Of a stretch of DNA of 64,000 bases, positions 1-7,695 are shown in pieces (the stretch's first letter is position 1; every line of letters starts with the position of its first letter). The notes beneath the pieces are model-generated. The model had not been told where the DNA came from, did no database searches, and saw nothing but the letters and a program-made list of their open reading frames with translations. The stretch covers positions 1 to 64,000 of the forward strand of contig NZ_MIET01000042.1 of NCBI RefSeq assembly GCF_003590335.1. The letters are read 5' to 3'. The translations under genes and the position numbers were made by a program. The stretch is from Pseudoalteromonas sp. MSK9-3 (GTDB taxonomy: Bacteria; Pseudomonadota; Gammaproteobacteria; Enterobacterales; Alteromonadaceae).

Positions 1-112
1 TTTCGGTATTCTGCCACTTTGAGATGGCACTATCACTTAGCCAAATATTGATGTTACCGCGTTGAACCAAAGCACGGTTGTACTGTGACCAATTCCTAAT
101 TTTCTTCTTCAT
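1..112 (-). CDS. IS5-family transposase, N-terminal 37 residues (partial)
   Basis: The start codon is at 112-110 on the minus strand, and the first 37 residues (MKKKIRNWSQYNRAL...) equal those of the transposase at 29440-30348. The rest lies outside the window. This N-terminal segment precedes the DDE catalytic core, so nothing can be said about activity. Confidence 0.85.
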   Translation of the reverse strand, partial: MKKKIRNWSQYNRALVQRGNINIWLSDSAISKWQNTE

Positions 113-189
113 TTCGCATCATGGGTTAAGGCATTTAATGATCTGATCGCACCAAACCAAAGAAGTTCAACTATTTAGGAAACAACGCC
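1..189 (-). mobile_element. IS5-family element, terminal part, cut by window edge
   Basis: This stretch is the reverse complement of the left 188-189 bases of the intact IS at 29363-30392: the same terminal inverted repeat (ending at 189 with AACAACGCC) and the same start of the transposase. Divergence from the intact copy is very low, so this copy is probably recent and may be complete beyond the window. The target duplication cannot be checked because only one end is visible. Confidence 0.9.
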
Positions 190-602
190 TTTTCTATTCC
201 AAAACCCTTATCCAAACCTGAGGTTATTTAACTTGAGCTATTCAATAAAGTAGCTCGCAGATTTATTAAAAATCAAACGTTTCTGCATCGTTTTACACAT
301 ATTATTACAAAGCAAGAATCGGAATTTACCTCAATATCAGAAATACGATGAAAAACTTAATCTATGAAGGCGGTATGACTGAGAAAAGCCTTAGCAGACG
401 ACTTCTATAAACCTGCCCTATTCCTACTTTAATAAAAAGTAGCGGCCACTTCAGGGAGCGTTCGCTCCTTCCCTTCCTTATTCTTGCGCTAAGACGTTAT
501 GGCAAAGCGAAAGCTCCTCACGAAGGGGTGAGTACTAATGCAATTATGTGCATCTAATAGCACAAGTTTATTTTATATTAGTTTACGATAGGAGTACTCA
601 CT
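190..602. other. Intergenic region with 5' leader of the next gene
   Basis: No convincing gene is seen. The right part contains an AT-rich promoter-like stretch (about 565-585) and an inverted repeat listed separately. The left part, next to the IS, shows no recognisable motif. Confidence 0.5.
528..601 (+). promoter_or_regulatory. Inverted repeat covering the Shine-Dalgarno of the 603 gene
   Basis: GTGAGTACT at 528-536 is the exact reverse complement of AGTACTCAC at 593-601. The second arm contains most of the ribosome binding site (AGGAG, 590-594) and ends one base before the ATG at 603. If the transcript starts upstream of 528, a 9-bp stem with a 56-nt loop could mask translation initiation. 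The regulatory role is inferred; only the repeat is seen. Confidence 0.4.
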
Positions 603-1205
603 ATGAGATCACGTAACCATTCTGATCCTAAAGATAATAATGCAGATATAGCTGAGAAAAAACAATCAACCACTTCTCATAACGACAAAACAAGTTCTAC
701 ATCTACATTGCCTCAGCAAGGCATTGTGATGGTTTTTATTGGTAAGTGGGCCATGCCTACCACTGTCGTATTGGTACTTATTACATGCTTATCCGGATAT
801 TACCTTGATGTTGAGGCCTTTACGCCCGTTGTGGGGATGATAGCCCCGGTGATCATGGCATTAATTATGGTGGTTAAAGAAATATTGATTGGAAAAGGAG
901 GGAATGAAGCTAAGACTGATGATCATAGTGAGCATTATCAAATCGAAAAAGAACTTGAGCTGGCCAAACTGGCGTTGGAAGAGCAAAGGTATGTGCAAGA
1001 ACAGGCTGAAAAAGCAAGGCAGTTTGATTTATCGCAGGCGGCCACCAAAGATGTGGTAGAGCTTGCACGTGAAATGAACATGCAATTGGTAGATATTATG
1101 AAAAAAGACACTCCCCCGCAGAAACAAAGTGTACATATTGAATGCTGTGAAAAAAAAGACAAGAAAAATAAGGGTCATACCAATAGCTCACCTTTTTCAA
1201 AGTAA
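603..1205 (+). CDS. Small membrane protein with coiled-coil tail, unknown function
   Basis: The 200-residue product is not recognised as a named family. Residues 1-40 are polar and rich in Ser, Thr, Lys and Asn. Two hydrophobic segments follow (about 47-65 and 71-92) separated by a very short turn, which suggests a membrane hairpin. Residues about 105-150 are a Glu/Lys/Ala/Gln-rich helix likely to form a coiled coil, and the end is Lys-rich. The start ATG follows AGGAG at a good distance. A clear rho-independent terminator follows, so it is probably a single-gene transcript. The topology resembles small phage- or plasmid-type membrane hairpins, but nothing nearby supports a specific role. Confidence 0.7.
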   Translation: MRSRNHSDPKDNNADIAEKKQSTTSHNDKTSSTSTLPQQGIVMVFIGKWAMPTTVVLVLITCLSGYYLDVEAFTPVVGMIAPVIMALIMVVKEILIGKGGNEAKTDDHSEHYQIEKELELAKLALEEQRYVQEQAEKARQFDLSQAATKDVVELAREMNMQLVDIMKKDTPPQKQSVHIECCEKKDKKNKGHTNSSPFSK

Positions 1206-1236
1206 ACTAATGTTTAGGCTTATTGCGCCTGTTATT

Positions 1237-1266
1237 AGCCCAATACTTTTGTATTGGGCTTTTTTG
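1237..1266 (+). terminator. Rho-independent terminator
   Basis: A 10-bp perfect stem AGCCCAATAC / GTATTGGGCT with a TTTT loop is followed by TTTTTT. It ends the transcript of the membrane/coiled-coil gene. Confidence 0.92.
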
Positions 1267-1799
1267 GTTTTAGTAAGCGGGGTAGTAGTAATCAATAAAA
1301 AGGAAAATAAACGCAATGATCAGGGTGAATTGTAAGCAATCTATGAGTAGTAGCTGTGCTAAATAACTCCTTTAGTAACTGATTTATTCTCAGTTTATTT
1401 GGTTATAAAAGATATCTTATTTCTGTCCTTAATTACGATTTGTTAAATTGTGTGCGTGTGTTGTTTTTATAGTGTATTAGTTTTGTTCAAGTTTTTTGTT
1501 ATTTGTTTGTTCGATTGTTGCAACTTTGTGTTTTCTTTTCTTTGGTGATTGTTTTTTTATTGGGGACTGTTAGGTTATTAATGTAATTGTCCCAATAAAC
1601 GGGTTGAATTTCGATCTATTATAGCCTGATATGTTTTTTTTATGTTCTTTTTATTATTTATTTTAGTATTTTATGATCGAGAACAATTATTAGAATAAAT
1701 CATGGGTTTTAGTTATAAGTTATATTCATTATTAAAGCTTATGGGAGTAAAATCATAAGCGCTTTTATAATCTAATAGAAAGGAAGTATAAGCGCTGTC
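1267..1799. other. AT-rich intergenic region upstream of the winged-helix regulator
   Basis: About 530 bases, very T-rich between 1440 and 1660, without a supported gene. It ends with a promoter-proximal direct repeat described separately. Low GC and long T runs suggest either a regulatory region or horizontally acquired DNA. Confidence 0.5.
1755..1796 (+). promoter_or_regulatory. Direct repeat ATAAGCGCT, candidate operator
   Basis: The sequence ATAAGCGCT occurs at 1755-1763 and again at 1788-1796, 33 bases apart (about three helical turns), and the second copy lies immediately before the start codon at 1800. Each copy contains the palindrome AGCGCT. The position suggests autoregulation by the encoded winged-helix protein, but this is inference. 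Confidence 0.35.
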
Positions 1800-2258
1800 A
1801 TGTTTTATAAAGAAACACAAAAAAATCAGTTTAAAAGAGCGTTGTTTGGCCCTTTTACACTTGATAACCGATCCCAGACACTAAAGATTGATAATACTTT
1901 GGTTAAAGTTGAGCCGCTCATTTTTGAGTTGCTTGTATACTTTATGCTCAATCCTGATCGAGTGATTTCTAGAGACGAGCTGGGAGAAAAAATTTGGCAA
2001 CAAGAGTTTGTAGATAACAATTCAATCAATCGCGCGATCTCAGAATTAAGGAGGATTCTATCGCATGATGCATTGCCTGAAAATGCTATCAAAACTCATT
2101 ACAGAAAAGGGTACAGTTTCAATATTGATGTAAAGTTTGACCCACAAAATATACTTGATTCGATGCATGGAGGTTTACGGGCTTTAACACGCCACAACGT
2201 TCAAATATTTCTACTACTATTATTGCTCATAGTTTTACAGTTGGTGATATACCTTTAG
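1800..2258 (+). CDS. ToxR/CadC-like winged-helix regulator with a C-terminal membrane anchor
   Basis: The 152-residue product has an OmpR/PhoB-type winged-helix domain at about residues 15-105: the beta-strand start (FGPFTLDNRSQTL), the recognition-helix region (NNSINRAISELRRIL) and the final GYSF wing are typical of ToxR, CadC and relatives. Residues about 133-151 are a single Leu-rich transmembrane helix and the protein stops there. Unlike ToxR or CadC it has no periplasmic sensor domain, so a signal must come through the membrane segment or a partner. It sits directly upstream of the biosynthetic operon in the same direction, separated by a terminator, and is a plausible regulator of it. 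The RBS AGGAAG precedes the ATG. Confidence 0.85.
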   Translation: MFYKETQKNQFKRALFGPFTLDNRSQTLKIDNTLVKVEPLIFELLVYFMLNPDRVISRDELGEKIWQQEFVDNNSINRAISELRRILSHDALPENAIKTHYRKGYSFNIDVKFDPQNILDSMHGGLRALTRHNVQIFLLLLLLIVLQLVIYL

Positions 2259-2305
2259 CGTTCACAATGACTTTTTTAACTAACTTTAAATATTAATATT
2301 TTCAT

Positions 2306-2331
2306 AAAAGAGGCCTTTGGCCTCTTTTTTT
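2306..2331 (+). terminator. Rho-independent terminator after the regulator gene
   Basis: Stem AAAAGAGGCC / GGCCTCTTTT with loop TTT, followed by a T run. It separates the regulator from the downstream biosynthetic block, which therefore needs its own promoter between 2332 and 2489. Confidence 0.92.
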
Positions 2332-2489
2332 GTTTGTTTTTTAGTCCATAAGCTTTTCCTAAGGCAAAATTGTCATGTCATAAGCAAAAATATGCCCTTC
2401 ATAAGCGACATTTTTGTTGCATTAAGCAATCTTGTGCCCGTCGAAATTTGAGCCACTTTTTATTCAAATATTACAAAGAGCACAACACT

Positions 2490-3098
2490 ATGGAACAACA
2501 ATTTGTTGATAGAAGAGCGTCGTTGTTAGCTAATAAAATTGCCCGTACCAACTTATTTATGCAGCGACAAAACATTCAAAAAGTCCCTGTGACATTTGCC
2601 GGTGAGCAGCTTGATTTTATTCGCTTAGCAATGGTTGATGGTATAAACGAAGATGCTTTAAGAACCATTGATTTTCATCAGCGCTGTATTGGTGCCGACA
2701 TTGATAATGGCCGTCAATACTGGTGTATGAAAAAAGACGATGAAATTATTGGCCTATCGGGGTTTCATTATCGATTATGGGATCCTAAAAGTATCGTATG
2801 GGGAGGGTGGTTTGTTGCTCAACCTAATGCGTCGGCGATGACCAAAATCGCGATGCTATTAGATACCTTAAAAGTGTTACTAGAAGAGACCGATTATAAG
2901 CAGCTCTACATAGAAGTATTTGCAGATACAACCCAATCGAACATTTTAGGGATATATCAATCTTTACTGTTTACGGAGCTGTCTCGTTTTGAAAACTTCT
3001 ATGGGCCACAGCAAGATATGGTGGTGATGAAGCTAGAGCTTGATGAGCTGCGTCAACATTGGTTATCACTGACCAGTGCTCAGTTACAGGTACAGTAG
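2490..3098 (+). CDS. GNAT-like acyltransferase, first gene of the biosynthetic cluster
   Basis: A 202-residue protein. I chose the ATG at 2490 (MEQQFVDRRAS) because an AAAGAG-type RBS lies just upstream and the extra N-terminus of a longer reading frame is Cys/His-rich and unlike protein. The pattern of the central part fits the GNAT fold: strand EIIGLSGF, a WGGWFV strand before a long helix (the acetyl-CoA pyrophosphate loop region), then LYIEVFADTTQSNILGIYQ as the usual beta5/alpha4 with Asn and Tyr, and a final strand MVVMKLEL. A canonical Q/RxxGxG/A motif is not evident, so the loop is divergent. It likely N-acylates an amine of the product. It leads the nine-gene block with only two bases to the next likely start. 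Confidence 0.65.
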   Translation: MEQQFVDRRASLLANKIARTNLFMQRQNIQKVPVTFAGEQLDFIRLAMVDGINEDALRTIDFHQRCIGADIDNGRQYWCMKKDDEIIGLSGFHYRLWDPKSIVWGGWFVAQPNASAMTKIAMLLDTLKVLLEETDYKQLYIEVFADTTQSNILGIYQSLLFTELSRFENFYGPQQDMVVMKLELDELRQHWLSLTSAQLQVQ

Positions 3099-3100
3099 CT

Positions 3101-4198
3101 GTGTTGATCTTGTATGTGGAGTCTGGGGCAGGCTCAAGAGCATTGGCATTAACCATGCAACAGCGATTGCAGCAACGTGGTGAGCCTTCTACGCTGGTGT
3201 CGTTGTCTGAAATTTTACCGGTTTGGCTAACTAAGCTGTTGTTTGATCAATACTATGACTGGTGCTTAGAGGGTAAGCAGCACCATAGCAAATTATACGG
3301 TAGTCGTTGGTTTTATCCTGCATTGTATAAGCTATTACCACTGATGTTATGGTTTAAAGGCAATGACAAAAAAGCCAAAGCGAAAGCGTTATTCACCCAG
3401 CATCAACAAGTTTTAGCATGTAGTTATTACGGGGCATTTTTTGCGCGTTACTACTGTAAAAAACTGGCTATTAAGCGCCCTATTCATGGGGTGTTAGGTG
3501 ATTACAGTATTTCATCTGGTTGGCAGACCCCTGTCGATAATTTATTTGTGTCGCATGCTTATGACAACGCTGTTTTTGAGTGGCACAAAACGCGCAAAAC
3601 CCCCGTGCATGCCAGTGGGATCCCGGCGCACATTCTTGATGATAAACAAGTACGGTGTACGCAACTTGGCCGTATTTTATTGTGCGGTGGGGGTTGGGGC
3701 TTGGGGATCACACCGACCACAGTGCAGACATTACTCAATGCTCAAAAAATTACCCGATTACAAGTGGTTTGTGGACAAAATGCATCACTTGAGCAGCAGC
3801 TTACAACGATGTTCAGTGAAGATATAGCAACAGGCCGCTTAGAAGTGTTGGGTTTTGTTGATGACTTAACGCATTTATATCAAGAAGCGGAAGTATTAAT
3901 CACTAAATCGGGCGGGATCACCTTAACCGAAGCATCGTTAACCAATACATGTGTGGTTGTGAGCTCTGCGTTGCCGGGACAAGAACAGCATAATCGAGAC
4001 GTATTCAAAAAAGCCAAGGCCGTCGTAACGGCGCAGTCACCCGAGTCATTACTTGCGGCGGTTGTCAGGCTCATTGGTAACACCGAAGAAAAACATATTT
4101 TAACTAATAATGCCGCTGCATTAGTGCGTCACGATGCGCCTGATTACATCTGCAATGTGCTTTTAAACCATCACCAGGAGAACCGTCATGTGGACTAA
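3101..4198 (+). CDS. MGDG-synthase/MurG-like (GT28-type) glycosyltransferase
   Basis: About 365 residues. The start is uncertain: the GTG at 3101, two bases after the previous stop, begins right before the first beta strand (LILYVESGAGS) and I prefer it; a TTG at 3059 would overlap the upstream gene. The N-terminal half begins with the SGAGSRALA loop equivalent to the GxGH loop of MurG and monogalactosyldiacylglycerol synthases. The C-terminal half has the GT-B donor site: GGGWG, QVVCGQN, VLGFVDDLTHLYQEAEVLITKSGG and the TEA plus PGQEQHN segment that binds the nucleotide. Family members transfer a sugar from a UDP donor to a lipid or lipid-linked acceptor at the membrane. Its cluster position suggests it glycosylates the product or a lipid carrier. 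Confidence 0.82.
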   Translation: MLILYVESGAGSRALALTMQQRLQQRGEPSTLVSLSEILPVWLTKLLFDQYYDWCLEGKQHHSKLYGSRWFYPALYKLLPLMLWFKGNDKKAKAKALFTQHQQVLACSYYGAFFARYYCKKLAIKRPIHGVLGDYSISSGWQTPVDNLFVSHAYDNAVFEWHKTRKTPVHASGIPAHILDDKQVRCTQLGRILLCGGGWGLGITPTTVQTLLNAQKITRLQVVCGQNASLEQQLTTMFSEDIATGRLEVLGFVDDLTHLYQEAEVLITKSGGITLTEASLTNTCVVVSSALPGQEQHNRDVFKKAKAVVTAQSPESLLAAVVRLIGNTEEKHILTNNAAALVRHDAPDYICNVLLNHHQENRHVD

Positions 4199-5363
4199 AA
4201 AAGCCACGCATTTAGAAACTGCCGATTTACCTCAGGGGCACCTGAATTTTATCGAGCGTAACCCAAGCTTTATTAAACATCACAGAGCCAGCTCTGAACG
4301 TGTTGCGAATGCGCTATCTCGCTATGCGGAATCAGAAGTAGTGGAAGAGCAGAATATTTGTAAGTTGGTCGTTAAAATGACCAGCAGTTGTAATTTACGC
4401 TGCGAGCAGTGCTTTCAATGGCGTGAAGGCGGCTTTCATAATGGCCTCGATCCGACGGCGATTCCTTATGATGAAAGTGGTAACTTGTTTGATTTTATCG
4501 ACCGCAATAAGTGCGACATTATTTTAACGGGTGGTGAGCCTACATTACACCCTGATTTTCCTAAGTTCTTTAGACGTTTAGCAGAAGCTGGGTGTTTTAT
4601 TTATATCTGTACCAATGGCTTGCTGATAAAGCGTTATTTTGAGTTATTCAGTGAATTTTCAGATCAGCTCGCATTTTTAATCTCGATTGATGGCCCAGGT
4701 GAAATCCATGATTCTATTCGTGGTAAAGGCACTTTCAGAAAAACCATTCAAGGTATTGAAATGCTGGCCAAGGGCAAAAAAGAAGAGGGTAAAGGCTGGC
4801 TGATTGGGGTTGAAAACACCTTGATGGCAAAGAATCTAGACCAATCAATTGAGTTACTGCAAATTTGTGAAAAACATGGCGTAGACTGGATGATTTTCAA
4901 TCATTTGTGGGTTGTAGATTTATTTGCCCGCAGTGAATATCACAAGTTTTGTGAAGACTATGACGTGGTGCCGAACTCGTATACGGGTTTTGATATGGGG
5001 GATTTTAGTCCTGAATATATCGAAAAGGTGATTGCCACACTGAGTGCATTACGTGAATACCCTGCACAGATCCCAGTATTGTTTGGGCCCGATTATAGCG
5101 ATGATGAATTGCGTAAATACTACCGAGGCAAGATGCCAGCCCGTGAAAACTACTTAAAAATGGGCGTGAAATTAGACGTTGATATCGGTGGTAAATTGGT
5201 CATGACTAAGCAGTTTCCAGATTTGGTTTTTGGCAGTGTATTAGACGACACCTTAGAAGATTTAATGGCTTCTGATGCATACCAGCGTGCAGCCAAATCT
5301 ATGAGAGAGGGCTCATTACGTGTGCTCAATGCCTGCCCTGATGCGCATAACTTTTTAGTTTAG
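4188..5363 (+). CDS. Radical SAM enzyme
   Basis: The 391-residue product has the radical SAM cluster motif CxxxCxxC at Cys68, Cys72 and Cys75 (CNLRCEQC), followed by the GGEP motif at 115-118 and the ISIDGP strand, so the AdoMet-binding TIM barrel is complete. The C-terminus (DIGGKLVMTKQFPDL, then LNACPDAHNF) has the shape of a SPASM domain, but only one cysteine remains near the end, so the auxiliary [4Fe-4S] cluster ligands appear to be missing. It overlaps the previous gene by 11 bases, with the RBS CAGGAG inside it, which indicates translational coupling. The reaction is unknown: an epimerisation, C-C/C-X bond formation or sugar rearrangement are all possible. Confidence 0.9.
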   Translation: MWTKKATHLETADLPQGHLNFIERNPSFIKHHRASSERVANALSRYAESEVVEEQNICKLVVKMTSSCNLRCEQCFQWREGGFHNGLDPTAIPYDESGNLFDFIDRNKCDIILTGGEPTLHPDFPKFFRRLAEAGCFIYICTNGLLIKRYFELFSEFSDQLAFLISIDGPGEIHDSIRGKGTFRKTIQGIEMLAKGKKEEGKGWLIGVENTLMAKNLDQSIELLQICEKHGVDWMIFNHLWVVDLFARSEYHKFCEDYDVVPNSYTGFDMGDFSPEYIEKVIATLSALREYPAQIPVLFGPDYSDDELRKYYRGKMPARENYLKMGVKLDVDIGGKLVMTKQFPDLVFGSVLDDTLEDLMASDAYQRAAKSMREGSLRVLNACPDAHNFLV

Positions 5364-5371
5364 GGGCATTG

Positions 5372-6049
5372 ATGTTATCGGTCATAGTGCCTGCGCATAA
5401 TGAAGCGCCTGTGTTGTCAAATACACTGGCGTTCATAGTTGCACAGTTAACCTCAGAAGATGAACTCATCGTTGTGGCTGATACCTGTGGTGATAATAGT
5501 GCTGAAATTGCCAGCACTTTTACGCCACGGGTGTATTGCGAACAACTTGGTAGTGCGGCCCTCGCCCGTAACTTAGGCGCCGAAAAAGTAAATAATCCCA
5601 TATTGGTGTTTGTTGATGCGGATACACAGTGCGCGGATAACTATTTTTTAGCTATTAAAGCGGCAGTGTTACGCGGTACAGACTATGGCTGTGCTCCGCT
5701 ACTGAGTGACTCAGGCCATTGGCTAGGAAACAGGGTGGCAAAGGGCATCAATAAATTCAATCAGCGCCATGGTACTTTTGGCGGAAACTGCTTTGTTAAA
5801 AAACGCTTATTTACACAACTAAGCGGATTCAATGGCGCGCTGAAAAAAGGTGAAGACACTGATCTAGGGGAGCGACTGGGTGAATTAGGAGCTTGCTTTG
5901 GTTGGTTAGACGACAGCCATATTGTGCACAATGAGCGCAAGTTCAAAGAGCATGGGTATTTCCGCTATTACAGTAAATTATGGTTAGAGTCTGCGTTGTG
6001 GCAGCTTTGCCCAAGTTGGTATCAACGCTTTGTGGGAATTAAGTCATGA
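5372..6049 (+). CDS. Soluble GT2-family glycosyltransferase
   Basis: A 225-residue GT-A protein. ATG 5372 follows AGGGGC; a TTG three bases upstream is less likely. The N-terminus LSVIVPAHNEA is the classical GT2 nucleotide-binding start, VFVDADTQ carries the metal-binding DxD-like motif, NCFVKK and FNGALKKGEDTDLGERL are the acceptor/catalytic region with the ED acid pair. No transmembrane segment is seen. It lies 8 bases after the radical SAM gene and its stop overlaps the next start (ATGA), so it is translationally coupled to the exporter. Donor and acceptor cannot be read from sequence. Confidence 0.87.
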   Translation: MLSVIVPAHNEAPVLSNTLAFIVAQLTSEDELIVVADTCGDNSAEIASTFTPRVYCEQLGSAALARNLGAEKVNNPILVFVDADTQCADNYFLAIKAAVLRGTDYGCAPLLSDSGHWLGNRVAKGINKFNQRHGTFGGNCFVKKRLFTQLSGFNGALKKGEDTDLGERLGELGACFGWLDDSHIVHNERKFKEHGYFRYYSKLWLESALWQLCPSWYQRFVGIKS

Positions 6050-7683
6050 TCACGGCATTTAAGTTACTTTTTGCAGATATAAATGGCCGTTTGATGGCAG
6101 TCAGTGCTATCAGTGCCATTACCACATTGGGTATTGTACACAGCATTAATATTGCGCTGCAAAGTGCGTATCACGATACGCAAAGTTTATATCAAAGTGG
6201 CTTGGTATTTAGTGTGGCGTTTATTGCCTACTTTACTACGCAGCTGTTTTTTCAACGCCGTACCTTAACACTCACCGAAAACACCATTATGCGGGTGAGG
6301 CTTGCGATTTTAGATGCGGTACGCAGTGCAAAGCTTGCCAACGTTGAAAAATTAGGCCCGCAAACGATTTTATCTGCCATTGCGTATGATGCGAATGTGA
6401 TGAGTCAGCTTAATCGATTTGTGGTGGTCAGTGTTGGTCAGCTATTTACCGTGGTGGCCGCGTTGTTGTACTTGTGCGTGGTATTGCCGGTGGGGGCGCT
6501 GATCGCGTCGGTCTTGTTTGTACTTGCGGCATTGGCATACAAATACCGATTGAGTGCAATTGAGCAAGCCATGGCTGATGGCCGTCAAGCCGAAGATGGC
6601 TTTTTTGGCGCGATGCATAGCTTACTCACCGGCATAAAAGAGAACAAACAAAACCAGCAGCGCAGTGATGCGTTGTTTGACGATATATCAGAGCAAGCGC
6701 ATAAGGTCAGAGACAATAAAGTCTGGGCCGATACGCGCTTTATTAACAATCAAATGATTTTGATGGCGACCATGTATTTAGTGGTCGCGGTGGTGGTGTT
6801 TATCGTGCCGTTTTATGGTGTGCTAAGCCCTGAGCAGCGTATGAGTTTTGTGATCATCATTTTATTTTTGGTGAGCCCCTTTCACAGCAGTATGGAGTTA
6901 TTTAGGGTGCTGGCGCAACTGCGCGTGTCTAAAGCCACCTTAGATAACTTGTATGAACAAACTCAGCAAGCCAAAGAACCAGTTGCTGAAATAAATACTG
7001 CATTTAACTGCTCGGTAAAAACCTTGAGTTTTGAACAAGCCCACTTTCAATACGACAGCGATGGTGCTTTTAATATTGGGCCAATCAATTTTAGCGTTAA
7101 TGCCAAAGAGATCATTTTTATCTCTGGAGGAAATGGCTCGGGAAAAACCACGTTACTGAAAATGTTAACGGGCTTGTATGCGCCAACGCAAGGCAACATA
7201 CGCTTAGATGGCAAGGTGTTAGAACAAGCTCAGTATGCACACGGCTATCGACAATTATTTGCCACTGTATTCGCCGATAGCATGGTATTTAAGCCTTTTT
7301 ATGGGGCGCAAAATACCGATAAAGCAGTGCTATTACACTGGCTGAATCAAGCTAAGTTGGCAGACAAAGTGCACTGGACAGATCAAGGGTTTTCAACCAC
7401 AGAGCTTTCGACGGGGCAACTTAAGCGCCTTGCTTTAGTACAAGCTTTAATGGAAGACCGGCCCTTTTTGGTATTGGATGAATTTGCCGCCAACCTTGAT
7501 CCTGAGTTTAAGCACACCTTTTACCATTTATGGTTACCACAACTAAAAGCCGCAGGAAAAACAGTGTTCGTGATCACGCACGATGAGCCCTATTTTTCGG
7601 TGTGCGACAAACATTATTTAATGCGAGAAGGGCAGTTACATCCGTATCTTTCTTCTGGGCAATCACTTATTAATGCAATATAG
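6046..7683 (+). CDS. Cyclic-peptide-export-type ABC transporter (PvdE/SyrD-like), fused TMD-ATPase
   Basis: The 545-residue half-transporter has an N-terminal six-helix membrane domain (about residues 10-300) followed by an ATPase with Walker A GGNGSGKTT (about 361-369), signature LSTGQLKRL (about 454), Walker B FLVLDEF and the H-loop ITHDE (about 510). The run after Walker B (AANLDPEFKHTFYHLWLPQL) and the LSTGQ form of the signature are characteristic of the PvdE/SyrD group, which moves nonribosomal-peptide siderophores and lipopeptides across the inner membrane as a homodimer. Its place in an operon with an NRPS fits export of the finished or precursor product. ATGA overlap with the upstream gene. 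Confidence 0.9.
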   Translation: MITAFKLLFADINGRLMAVSAISAITTLGIVHSINIALQSAYHDTQSLYQSGLVFSVAFIAYFTTQLFFQRRTLTLTENTIMRVRLAILDAVRSAKLANVEKLGPQTILSAIAYDANVMSQLNRFVVVSVGQLFTVVAALLYLCVVLPVGALIASVLFVLAALAYKYRLSAIEQAMADGRQAEDGFFGAMHSLLTGIKENKQNQQRSDALFDDISEQAHKVRDNKVWADTRFINNQMILMATMYLVVAVVVFIVPFYGVLSPEQRMSFVIIILFLVSPFHSSMELFRVLAQLRVSKATLDNLYEQTQQAKEPVAEINTAFNCSVKTLSFEQAHFQYDSDGAFNIGPINFSVNAKEIIFISGGNGSGKTTLLKMLTGLYAPTQGNIRLDGKVLEQAQYAHGYRQLFATVFADSMVFKPFYGAQNTDKAVLLHWLNQAKLADKVHWTDQGFSTTELSTGQLKRLALVQALMEDRPFLVLDEFAANLDPEFKHTFYHLWLPQLKAAGKTVFVITHDEPYFSVCDKHYLMREGQLHPYLSSGQSLINAI

Positions 7684-7695
7684 AGCAATGAGCTG

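Noticed and set aside
1129..1335. A small gene overlapping the end of the 603 gene
   Set aside because: It runs across a strong terminator hairpin in another frame, has no RBS, and its sequence is explained by the upstream gene and the terminator.
4188..5363. Lysine 2,3-aminomutase making beta-lysine for a streptothricin-like product
   Set aside because: The sequence has the general radical SAM core but not the PLP-binding lysine or the features of aminomutases, and no streptolidine genes are present.
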